DNA of 5,408 nt from NCBI GenBank assembly GCA_015655485.1, contig JAATEZ010000289.1, positions 1-5,408 on the forward strand. The letters are read 5' to 3'. The DNA is from Lactobacillales bacterium. Its GTDB lineage: Bacteria > Bacillota > Bacilli > Lactobacillales > Vagococcaceae. Positions 1 to 5,408 of the stretch are shown here, piece by piece (position 1 is the first letter of the stretch; each line of letters opens with the position of its first letter). Made by a program: the position numbers and the translations under genes. The notes below the pieces were generated by a model. It made no database searches. It had not been told where the DNA came from and saw only the letters and a list, made by a program, of their open reading frames with translations.

Positions 1-1
1 A

Positions 2-721
2 GATGACTATCAAGATTATTTTGTCCAGGGTAAAGGCGGCATTATCATTGACACGTATTCAACCGCATCAAATGTAGTCAATAAAGTTGGGTCTGAAGAA
101 GCTGAAAAAATCGTGACTCAAACAGGCAATTTAAAAGGACCGGACGGAAAATTACTGGCTTATCCGACAGATGGCTATAGCGGTATGCTGGCTATTCCAA
201 AATCCAGTGTCAAAACAAAAGCGGATCTAAAAAAAGTGTTGACATTTATTGATAAATTATCTGATAAGGATGTTCAGGTAGTATTAAATAATGGTCTTGA
301 AGGAGTCAATTTTGAAGTTGGAGATGACGGCTATGCGACTGCACTCAATGCGGACAGCACAGAGTCTAAATCGATTGTAAATGATTGTGCTTCATTGTCT
401 CAAATTAGTGTCAGCGTACAAGGCAATGAGTACTATCAATCTCTTTCGACAGACTGGCAAAAACAGCTTTATGAAAAACGACAAGCTTTAATGAAGAGTG
501 ATTTGGAGAGTGCTGTTTATAACTTAGCTGCGCCTTATGTTTCTGAAACTTACAGTTCAAAAGGAACGACACTGGATAATATTATTTTGGATGCACGGGT
601 TCAGTATTTGGCTGGTCAGATCGATGAGTCGGGCTGGAAAGATGCGATTGATTTGTGGAAGAAATCCGGCGGATCAGATGTGACTTCTGAATTGTCAAAA
701 TTATATAAGGATAGTCAGTAA
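2..721 (+). CDS. Extracellular sugar-binding lipoprotein of a CUT1 ABC transporter, LplA/YtcQ-like (5' truncated)
   Basis: This is the substrate-capture subunit of a carbohydrate ABC importer, expected to be lipid-anchored outside the membrane. Only the last 239 residues are in the window; the reading frame is open from base 2 to the TAA at 719-721, so the signal peptide and lipobox lie off the left edge. An in-frame GTG at 113 is internal and has no ribosome-binding site. Recognisable family features are the stretch GYSGMLAIPKSSVKTKADLK followed by a helix ending in NNGLEGVNFEV, and a C-terminal segment with LDARVQYLAGQ and a DLWKKSGG motif, as in large (about 500-residue) LplA/YtcQ-type binding proteins. 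The two downstream permeases fit this class, which handles oligosaccharides, often pectin-derived. The exact substrate cannot be read from the sequence. It is the first subunit gene in the order seen here and is separated from the permeases by a strong stem-loop. Confidence 0.88.
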   Translation, partial: DDYQDYFVQGKGGIIIDTYSTASNVVNKVGSEEAEKIVTQTGNLKGPDGKLLAYPTDGYSGMLAIPKSSVKTKADLKKVLTFIDKLSDKDVQVVLNNGLEGVNFEVGDDGYATALNADSTESKSIVNDCASLSQISVSVQGNEYYQSLSTDWQKQLYEKRQALMKSDLESAVYNLAAPYVSETYSSKGTTLDNIILDARVQYLAGQIDESGWKDAIDLWKKSGGSDVTSELSKLYKDSQ

Positions 722-738
722 ATTTAAGCGGGATTTGA

Positions 739-772
739 AAATCAACGAAAGCCAAAAGGCTTTCGTTGATTT
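739..772 (+). repeat. Perfect 15-bp stem-loop between the binding-protein and permease genes
   Basis: Left arm AAATCAACGAAAGCC (739-753), loop AAAA (754-757) and right arm GGCTTTCGTTGATTT (758-772) pair without a mismatch. The hairpin begins 17 nt after the binding-protein stop codon. No run of T follows the stem on the + strand (next bases ATAGCTATGG), so it is not a textbook Rho-independent terminator. No convincing promoter lies between it and the permease start. I infer an intercistronic mRNA element: either a partial terminator or a 3'-end stabiliser that keeps the binding-protein message more abundant than the permease message, as stem-loops do between subunit genes of other binding-protein transporters. 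Confidence 0.8.
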
Positions 773-798
773 ATAGCTATGGAAGGGAATGGTTGATT

Positions 799-1749
799 AT
801 GCAGGAGATAACAGGAAAAAAGGCATCAGTAAAGAACAGTAAGTTTAAAGATACGCTCAATCATATTAGGCAAAATAAGGTTTTATATATTTTGTTGATT
901 CCTGGGCTGCTCTATTTTTTACTTTTTAAATATGCGCCGATGGCCGGGATAGTCATTGCCTTTCAGGATTATGTACCATACCTTGGGATCAGCGGCAGTC
1001 AATGGGTAGGACTGGATAACTTTCGCCAGCTGTTCCTTGGAAATGATTTTATTCGATTGTTAAGCAACACCTTAATAATCGCCTTGTTAAATATTGTGAT
1101 CGTTTTTCCGGCACCGATAGTATTGGCTTTGCTGCTTAATGAAATCAGAGGACAAATCTTTAAAAAATGTGTTCAATCTTCTATTTATTTGCCCCATTTC
1201 TTGTCTTGGACGATCGTCGCCAGTTTATCTACGATTTTATTGAGCGTAGATTCCGGAGTCATCACGGAGCTTGTACAAAAGTTCACCGGACAAACGGTTA
1301 ATTTCCTTTCAGATCCTAACTGGTTTCGGCCGGTGATCATTTTACAAAGTATTTGGAAGGAATGCGGCTGGGGCACGATCATCTATTTAGCCGCATTGTC
1401 AGGAGTAGATCAAGAACAGTATGAAGCGGCCATTATGGATGGAGCCGGAAGATTTAAACGGACTTGGCATGTCACGTTACCAGGAATCAGAAGCACGATC
1501 GTTGTCATGCTGATCTTAAAGTGCGGCAGTATTTTAAATACGGGATTTGATCAAATATATTTAATGACGAATTCATTGAATCGAAGCGTTGCAGACGTGT
1601 TTGACACCTATGTTTACACGATGGGGATCACGAATGCGGCCTATAGTTACAGTACAGCGGTTGGTTTATTTAAATCAGTGGTGGGAGTGGCATTAGTCAT
1701 GCTCACAAATAAAATAGCTAATTTATTAGGCGAAGACGGACTGTATTAA
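799..1749 (+). CDS. CUT1-family ABC sugar transporter permease, LplB/YteP-like
   Basis: This is one of the two membrane subunits of the sugar importer and should pair with the next gene product. The chosen ATG gives 316 residues, near the usual 300-320 for LplB-type permeases. About six membrane segments are visible, roughly at residues 28-48, 89-113, 128-150, 178-200, 232-250 and 290-309. The cytoplasmic EAA loop, which docks the ATPase, is at 209-230 and reads EAAIMDGAGRFK followed by LPGI, a near-perfect match to the family pattern. The start at 799 is preferred over an in-frame TTG at 766 because AAGGGA at 783-788 lies 10 nt upstream, whereas the TTG sits inside the right arm of the stem-loop and lacks a ribosome-binding site. 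The gene is followed after 13 nt by the partner permease, so the two are surely co-transcribed. No ATPase gene is in view. Confidence 0.93.
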   Translation: MQEITGKKASVKNSKFKDTLNHIRQNKVLYILLIPGLLYFLLFKYAPMAGIVIAFQDYVPYLGISGSQWVGLDNFRQLFLGNDFIRLLSNTLIIALLNIVIVFPAPIVLALLLNEIRGQIFKKCVQSSIYLPHFLSWTIVASLSTILLSVDSGVITELVQKFTGQTVNFLSDPNWFRPVIILQSIWKECGWGTIIYLAALSGVDQEQYEAAIMDGAGRFKRTWHVTLPGIRSTIVVMLILKCGSILNTGFDQIYLMTNSLNRSVADVFDTYVYTMGITNAAYSYSTAVGLFKSVVGVALVMLTNKIANLLGEDGLY

Positions 1750-1762
1750 AGGGGGAAGCAAG

Positions 1763-2650
1763 ATGAATAAATTGCATAAAATGCATAATACCAACGCTGG
1801 ACGAGTATTTGATGTCTTTAATTACATTTTTCTGGGAATATTTGGGATCATAATGGTACTTCCATTTATCTATGTTGTCGCCGGATCTTTTTCAACCGAA
1901 CTGGAATTGACGACAAGAAGCTTTTTTATCTGGCCCCATACGTTTACTGCCTCATCATACAAGTATATATTTTCAACAAACACGTTTATTAGAAGCTTGT
2001 TGATCACGATCGGAGTAACAGTTATAGGAACATTAGTTCAATTATTCTTTTCATTTACTTTTGCCTATCCTTTGTCCAGAAAGCAGTTAAAAGGACGGAA
2101 CGGCTTATTGAATTTTGTTATATTTGCGATGCTGTTTTCAGGCGGAATGATCCCAACTTACTTGGTAGTAAAAGGTTTGGGACTCCTGGACAGTTACTGG
2201 GCATTGATTTTGCCTCTGGCGATCAGTCCTTTCAATCTGATGATCATAAAAAACTTTTTTCAAGAGATTCCTGTCGAATTGGAGGAATGTGCGAAAATGG
2301 ATGGTTGTACCGAGGCGGGAATATTAGTCAGAGTTTTTTTGCCATTATCTAAACCGATGATTGCTACAATGTCTTTGTTTTATGCGGTAGGACTATGGAA
2401 TGACTTTATGAGTCCGTTGCTGTATATGAATGACAGTACCAAATGGCCCATTCAGCTGCTGCTGAGACAAATAACAGTCTCTTCCAGTGCCAGTACAGCT
2501 TTGGCTGAGTATGATCCATCGATCGTGCCGCCGGAACAAGGGATAAAATTTGCGGTGATCGTGGTGGCTACTTTACCGATTTTAATGTTTTATCCATTTT
2601 TACAGAAACATTTTGCAAAGGGAATGATGGTTGGCTCTGTAAAGGGTTAA
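1763..2650 (+). CDS. CUT1-family ABC sugar transporter permease, LplC/YtcP-like
   Basis: This is the second membrane subunit of the importer, homologous to MalG and, within that group, LplC/YtcP-like. It has 295 residues, a normal length for the family. Hydrophobic segments appear near residues 20-40, 78-102, 115-135, 145-165, 198-216 and 262-281. Family hallmarks are FSGGMIPTYLVVKGLGLLDS at 125-144, the EAA loop at 174-195 (EECAKMDGCTEAG, then LPL) and the C-terminal PFLQKHFAKGMMVGSVKG. In the EAA loop the usual Ala-Ala is Glu-Cys, while the key Asp-Gly is kept. AGGGGG at 1750-1755 is placed 7 nt before the ATG. The stop codon overlaps a cre-like palindrome, and no terminator is seen after the gene, so readthrough into the regulator gene is possible. 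Confidence 0.94.
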   Translation: MNKLHKMHNTNAGRVFDVFNYIFLGIFGIIMVLPFIYVVAGSFSTELELTTRSFFIWPHTFTASSYKYIFSTNTFIRSLLITIGVTVIGTLVQLFFSFTFAYPLSRKQLKGRNGLLNFVIFAMLFSGGMIPTYLVVKGLGLLDSYWALILPLAISPFNLMIIKNFFQEIPVELEECAKMDGCTEAGILVRVFLPLSKPMIATMSLFYAVGLWNDFMSPLLYMNDSTKWPIQLLLRQITVSSSASTALAEYDPSIVPPEQGIKFAVIVVATLPILMFYPFLQKHFAKGMMVGSVKG

Positions 2651-2659
2651 ACGTTTACA
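2646..2659. promoter_or_regulatory. Putative catabolite-responsive element (cre, CcpA site)
   Basis: GTTAAACGTTTACA matches 12 of 14 positions of the cre consensus TGWAARCGYTWNCW; read on the other strand, TGTAAACGTTTAAC also matches 12 of 14. The core TAAACGTTTA (2648-2657) is a perfect palindrome. It overlaps the stop codon of the LplC-like gene and its centre lies about 65 nt upstream of the regulator's predicted -10 element. CcpA binding here would fit carbon catabolite repression of the regulator, or a block to transcription entering from the permease genes. This rests on motif matching alone. Confidence 0.55.
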
Positions 2660-2663
2660 AATT

Positions 2664-2673
2664 TGAAATTTCA
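2664..2673. promoter_or_regulatory. Small palindrome TGAAATTTCA upstream of the regulator
   Basis: A perfect 10-bp palindrome lies 5 bp downstream of the cre-like site and about 45 nt upstream of the regulator's -10 element. Its position suits an operator or activator site, but AT-rich palindromes of this size arise by chance and no second copy was noticed in the window. Confidence 0.25.
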
Positions 2674-2714
2674 GTTTGGTTTTCATAAGTGGCCCTTTTT
2701 AAGTAATTGATTTT

Positions 2715-2723
2715 TGGTACAAT
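2715..2723 (+). promoter_or_regulatory. Extended -10 promoter of the regulator gene
   Basis: TGGTACAAT combines the extended -10 signature TGN with a -10 hexamer, TACAAT (2718-2723), one base from TATAAT. At 17-nt spacing the -35 position holds CTTTTT (2695-2700), a poor match, as expected for an extended -10 promoter or one that needs an activator. Transcription would begin near 2730, leaving a leader of roughly 27 nt that includes the AGGAG ribosome-binding site. The 106-nt gap upstream shows no hairpin terminator, so the gene may be read both from this promoter and from the permease operon. Confidence 0.55.
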
Positions 2724-2756
2724 GAAGAGAAAATTGATAGACTTAGGAGTCGGAAA

Positions 2757-4964
2757 ATGAAATACATTGATCTTACTTATAAGAAAAAATTACAAATTGG
2801 AAGCTTATTTATTTGTATACCTATTTTAATCATAACGTTTATTTTTAGTTATTTGTTAAATGGCCCAATCGAGGACCGTCTTCTTCAGGAATATACTTCC
2901 AGCATCAGAAAACAGATGAACTATTTGGATCTGCAAGTCAATCAGGTCGAGGACTTTGCCTACAATCTAAGTTATTCTTTGAATGGAAACATCAATGTTT
3001 CTGAGATCAATCGATATACTGAATTTACAGACGTCAATCGAGTATCCAACCAATTGTTTTTATTAGAAAATAATAGCTTGTTTGTTGAAAAAGCAATAAT
3101 TTTAGTGCTTTCAGACGATCCCTATGTGATCACTTCCGGCGGGACCGGCAGTGTGGGAAATATTTTGAATTATGAAAAATTTTCTCTTAGCGGCGTTTCT
3201 GATGGGCGCGAATGGAAATCGATCAATGGAAATCTGTATTTACTTCAGAATATCAATTCAAATAATCAGAAAGAGGCTATTTTGGCAGTTCAGATCGATC
3301 CTGAAAAAATGCTCTCAGGTCTGCCGACAACCAGCGAAGATATGCATTCAATGCTGCTTATCGATGATTCAGTTATAAAAAAATCGGACTTTCCAACGGA
3401 ATTAGAGAAAAAAATCTTGAAAAACAAAAATACTAAGGTCTATAGTATTGGAGCAAAAAAATATAATCTGGTCACTGAAAAATACCAATATTTAAATCAG
3501 ACTTGGACTTATTATTCGGCGATTTCTTTTAGTGGCATTTATTTTGTGTCAAAACTCTCTCAAACATTAATGATCATCTGTTTGATATGCATTATTTTGA
3601 CTTTCATCCTAACTAAAATTTTTAGCAAAATTTATTATAATCCGCTCAAAGAGCTGCTCTTGAGCATTTCACCCGATAGTGATTTGAAAAATATTGATGA
3701 ATTTAAATATTTGCACAACAAATGGGATGAGATCATCCATCAAAGAGATTCATTTGTAGCGAATTCCACTAAAAATAAAGATCGGCTAAGCTCGACTTTT
3801 ATTGATCATATGATCCAAGGGCGCTACTCTTACTATTCGAATGAAGAGCTGCTTTTAAAAGCGAAGGAATTTGATTTGGATTTTCAACCAGAGGATAAGT
3901 ACCTTTTACTTCAATTTCAATTGACTGATTTTGTCCCAAACATGGATAAACCAATCAGCAGAGATGAAAATCTATGCAGTTTTTTGATCAATAATATTAT
4001 TGCCGATTTGAGTAAGGAGTTTTTTGATAATTCTTTGATCGTATCCAACCAGAAAAATTCAGTCATACTATTTTTAACAGCGAATAATGAAACAGAAAAA
4101 GAAAATTTTGAAAACTACTTATTCCAAATTTGTAAAAGTGCCAATAGTCTGTTGGGAAGGTACTTAACGATCACGATCAGTGAGACGGCTGATTCGCTGG
4201 AGCAGCTGCCTAGACAGCATGAATTGCTCTATAAATTTAAAAAGTATCAAATAATGGAGCTTTCTAATCAAACGATCAAAGTGGCTGATTATCAAAGCAA
4301 AAGGAAAAAAGAGTGCCGCCCTGTTATCGACCATCTTGAAAAAAAGATTTTCGACAGCATTAAACTAAATGATCTGAATGAGATCAAACAAGTGACAGCA
4401 GAGCTGGTAAATCAATTTATAAAAAAACGCACACCGCAAATTTATTTTATTAATGCTGTTAGAAAGATGCACAATGATTTGTCGAGTTTGTTGGATATAA
4501 ATGGCTTAAGTACCTCCGTCATGCTTTCTGAAAATAAAATAATTGAAAAAATCAGCGTTTGTTTTCGCCAAGAACCGCTTACAGAGATCCTGTTAACAGA
4601 TATGCTGATTCCTATGACAGAATCGATTGCTAATGCGGACAGTGATAAAATTTCACAAAAATTGATCAACATTATTCAGTCCATGAAAATCGGTTTCTCC
4701 GATCCCAATATTTCTTTGGAACAGACGGCGGAAAAATTCGATATTGATATCTATACTTTAAGTCGGGAGTTCAAGCGGAAAGTTGGTATGACCTATATCA
4801 GTTTTTTAACAGATCTGCGAATTGAAGCAGCCAAACATCTTTTAAGAGAATCTGATTTAAGGATCAGCGAAATTGCTTACAAAGTCGGTTATCAGCCAAG
4901 CTATTTCAATCGGATCTTCAAGAAAAAAGTTGGGATCACTCCCGGAGAATATCGAAAAAGTTGA
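2757..4964 (+). CDS. Membrane-bound AraC-family transcriptional regulator, RhgR/YesS-like
   Basis: This is a one-component transmembrane regulator that probably senses a ligand outside the cell and activates neighbouring carbohydrate genes. It has 735 residues, close to B. subtilis RhgR (YesS, about 760), the rhamnogalacturonan-gene activator of this architecture. Membrane segments are at about 15-34 and 268-287. They enclose an outer domain of about 230 residues that looks Cache-like, ending in the strand EAILAVQIDPEKM. The cytoplasmic part begins with a short linker (YNPLKEL). A region at about 378-500 resembles the degenerate GGDEF-like domain of YesN/RhgR-type proteins and shows no GGDEF catalytic motif. 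The AraC-type DNA-binding domain is at about 640-735, with helix-turn-helix units at 651-672 and 702-724 (ISEIAYKVGYQPSYFNRIFK) and the terminal GITPGEYR signature. There is no receiver domain or histidine kinase, so it does not look like a two-component protein. AGGAG at 2745-2749 is 7 nt before the ATG. The YetA-like gene follows after 27 nt, probably in the same transcript. Confidence 0.9.
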   Translation: MKYIDLTYKKKLQIGSLFICIPILIITFIFSYLLNGPIEDRLLQEYTSSIRKQMNYLDLQVNQVEDFAYNLSYSLNGNINVSEINRYTEFTDVNRVSNQLFLLENNSLFVEKAIILVLSDDPYVITSGGTGSVGNILNYEKFSLSGVSDGREWKSINGNLYLLQNINSNNQKEAILAVQIDPEKMLSGLPTTSEDMHSMLLIDDSVIKKSDFPTELEKKILKNKNTKVYSIGAKKYNLVTEKYQYLNQTWTYYSAISFSGIYFVSKLSQTLMIICLICIILTFILTKIFSKIYYNPLKELLLSISPDSDLKNIDEFKYLHNKWDEIIHQRDSFVANSTKNKDRLSSTFIDHMIQGRYSYYSNEELLLKAKEFDLDFQPEDKYLLLQFQLTDFVPNMDKPISRDENLCSFLINNIIADLSKEFFDNSLIVSNQKNSVILFLTANNETEKENFENYLFQICKSANSLLGRYLTITISETADSLEQLPRQHELLYKFKKYQIMELSNQTIKVADYQSKRKKECRPVIDHLEKKIFDSIKLNDLNEIKQVTAELVNQFIKKRTPQIYFINAVRKMHNDLSSLLDINGLSTSVMLSENKIIEKISVCFRQEPLTEILLTDMLIPMTESIANADSDKISQKLINIIQSMKIGFSDPNISLEQTAEKFDIDIYTLSREFKRKVGMTYISFLTDLRIEAAKHLLRESDLRISEIAYKVGYQPSYFNRIFKKKVGITPGEYRKS

Positions 4965-4974
4965 TTTTTATTGA

Positions 4975-4983
4975 AGGGAGAGG
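4975..4983 (+). promoter_or_regulatory. Ribosome-binding site of the YetA-like gene
   Basis: AGGGAGAGG lies 8 nt before the ATG at 4992, inside the 27-nt gap after the regulator's stop codon. It decides the start of a reading frame that has no stop within the window. No terminator or convincing separate promoter is visible in the gap, which supports co-transcription with the regulator. Confidence 0.75.
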
Positions 4984-4991
4984 CTTTCTAT

Positions 4992-5408
4992 ATGAATTTA
5001 AAGTGGCTGGGTAAAAGCCCGCTGATCAAGCGAGGAGTATCCTTTAGTGTTCCTTGGCAGCAAGGAACACTAAAGGTTTCACAGGTGCCGGTGATCAATG
5101 AGATGGCGCAAGTCCCGATCCAGACCAAAATAATTGGCTATTGGCCTGATGGTTCAGTGAAATGGACCAATTATGCCGGAGTATTTGAAAAAACGGTTCT
5201 AGATCAATACTTGGAATTAAAAAATAAAGCCCATACTTTTTCCGGGGGAAATATCGCGTTTGAAAAGTTTAATGGTATTTACATTGAAAATGAGAGTTTG
5301 AGCGCCTTCTTTCCCAAACATGGGGAAGGGGTCAATTTGATTGATTGGATCAAATCTAAAAAGCAAACAAGTTTGACCAACTTTCAGCTGAACTTGCAAC
5401 AAGAAGGC
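4992..5408 (+). CDS. YetA/PcRGLX-family protein, exo-rhamnogalacturonan lyase-like (3' truncated)
   Basis: The first 139 residues of a gene running off the right edge are present. The N-terminus carries the RIFT-barrel signature of the PcRGLX/YetA family: WLGKSP at 5-10, GVSFSVPWQQG at 15-25 (family pattern close to GVxWGVPWPxG), then QVPIQTKIIGYWPDGSVKW at 40-58. The invariant-looking YWPDGSVKW makes the family assignment strong. Characterised members include a fungal exo-acting rhamnogalacturonan lyase (family PL26); B. subtilis YetA is encoded beside lplABCD. Full-length members are about 850-900 residues, so most of the protein, including the catalytic region, is unseen. No signal peptide is visible, suggesting action in the cytoplasm on oligosaccharides brought in by the upstream transporter. 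The frame contains a perfect 16-bp inverted repeat over codons 17-29. Family is confident; the exact reaction is inferred. Confidence 0.85.
   Translation, partial: MNLKWLGKSPLIKRGVSFSVPWQQGTLKVSQVPVINEMAQVPIQTKIIGYWPDGSVKWTNYAGVFEKTVLDQYLELKNKAHTFSGGNIAFEKFNGIYIENESLSAFFPKHGEGVNLIDWIKSKKQTSLTNFQLNLQQEG
5041..5076 (+). repeat. Perfect 16-bp inverted repeat inside the YetA-like coding sequence
   Basis: Left arm CCTTTAGTGTTCCTTG (5041-5056), loop GCAG (5057-5060) and right arm CAAGGAACACTAAAGG (5061-5076) pair perfectly. It starts 49 nt downstream of the A of the start codon and spans Ser17 to the first base of Val29, over the conserved VPWQQG motif. Only TTT follows the stem, so it is a poor terminator candidate. 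It could form a strong mRNA hairpin early in the message or act as a DNA dyad; nothing in the window decides which. Confidence 0.85.

Noticed and set aside
113..721. A complete 202-residue gene starting at GTG 113
   Set aside because: The frame is open to the left edge from base 2, no ribosome-binding site precedes the GTG, and the family is about 500 residues long; it is a truncated gene.
766..798. TTG start giving the LplB-like permease 11 extra N-terminal residues
   Set aside because: The TTG lies in the right arm of the stem-loop and has no ribosome-binding site, whereas ATG 799 has AAGGGA upstream and gives the normal family length.
1185..1382. Minus-strand reading frame of 65 codons
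   Set aside because: It lies wholly inside the LplB-like permease gene, has no recognisable protein features and is a shadow of the opposite strand.
2651..2756. Rho-independent terminator after the LplC-like gene
   Set aside because: The T-run at 2696-2700 is not preceded by a stable stem; only short palindromes are present.
3172..3378. Plus-strand reading frame of 68 codons inside the regulator gene
   Set aside because: It overlaps the sensor-domain coding sequence in another frame and has no ribosome-binding site or family features.
4442..4672. Minus-strand reading frame of 76 codons inside the regulator gene
   Set aside because: It is antisense to the intact AraC-type regulator and has no recognisable features.
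5041..5076. Intrinsic terminator, or a mobile-element inverted repeat
   Set aside because: The stem is followed only by TTT and lies within an intact conserved reading frame; there is no second copy, transposase or target duplication.
5217..5402. Minus-strand reading frame of 61 codons near the right edge
   Set aside because: It is antisense to the YetA-like coding region, whose plus-strand frame carries clear family motifs.

Overview
The window is part of a carbohydrate-utilisation locus from a low-GC Gram-positive bacterium. The evidence is AT-rich composition, strong Shine-Dalgarno sites (AGGGGG, AGGAG, AGGGAGAGG), short intergenic gaps, a CcpA-type cre-like motif and gene families typical of Bacillota. 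An Enterococcus-like or other Lactobacillales host seems plausible, but this is a guess from style; a Bacillus or Paenibacillus relative is not excluded.

Layout, all on the + strand: (1) bases 2-721, the C-terminal part of an extracellular sugar-binding lipoprotein of the LplA/YtcQ type, cut by the left edge; (2) bases 722-798, an intergenic gap holding a perfect 15-bp stem-loop; (3) bases 799-1749 and 1763-2650, the two CUT1-type ABC permeases (LplB-like and LplC-like), 13 nt apart; (4) bases 2651-2756, an intergenic region with a cre-like palindrome overlapping the end of the second permease gene, a second small palindrome and an extended -10 promoter; (5) bases 2757-4964, a membrane-bound AraC-family regulator with a Cache-like outer domain, resembling RhgR/YesS of Bacillus subtilis; (6) from base 4992 past the right edge, the start of a YetA/PcRGLX-family enzyme (exo-rhamnogalacturonan lyase-like).

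The order binding protein - permease - permease - (regulator) - YetA resembles the B. subtilis lplA-lplB-lplC-lplD-yetA cluster, with the regulator where lplD sits. The simplest model is that the transporter imports pectin-derived (rhamnogalacturonan-like) oligosaccharides, the membrane regulator senses an extracellular ligand and activates the locus, and the YetA-like enzyme, which has no visible signal peptide, degrades the imported oligosaccharide in the cytoplasm. No transporter ATPase is present; such systems usually borrow a shared MsmX-type ATPase.

The gene content is recognisable. The most unexpected structure is a perfect 16-bp inverted repeat with a 4-nt loop inside the coding sequence of the YetA-like gene (5041-5076), about 50 nt after its start codon and over a conserved protein motif.
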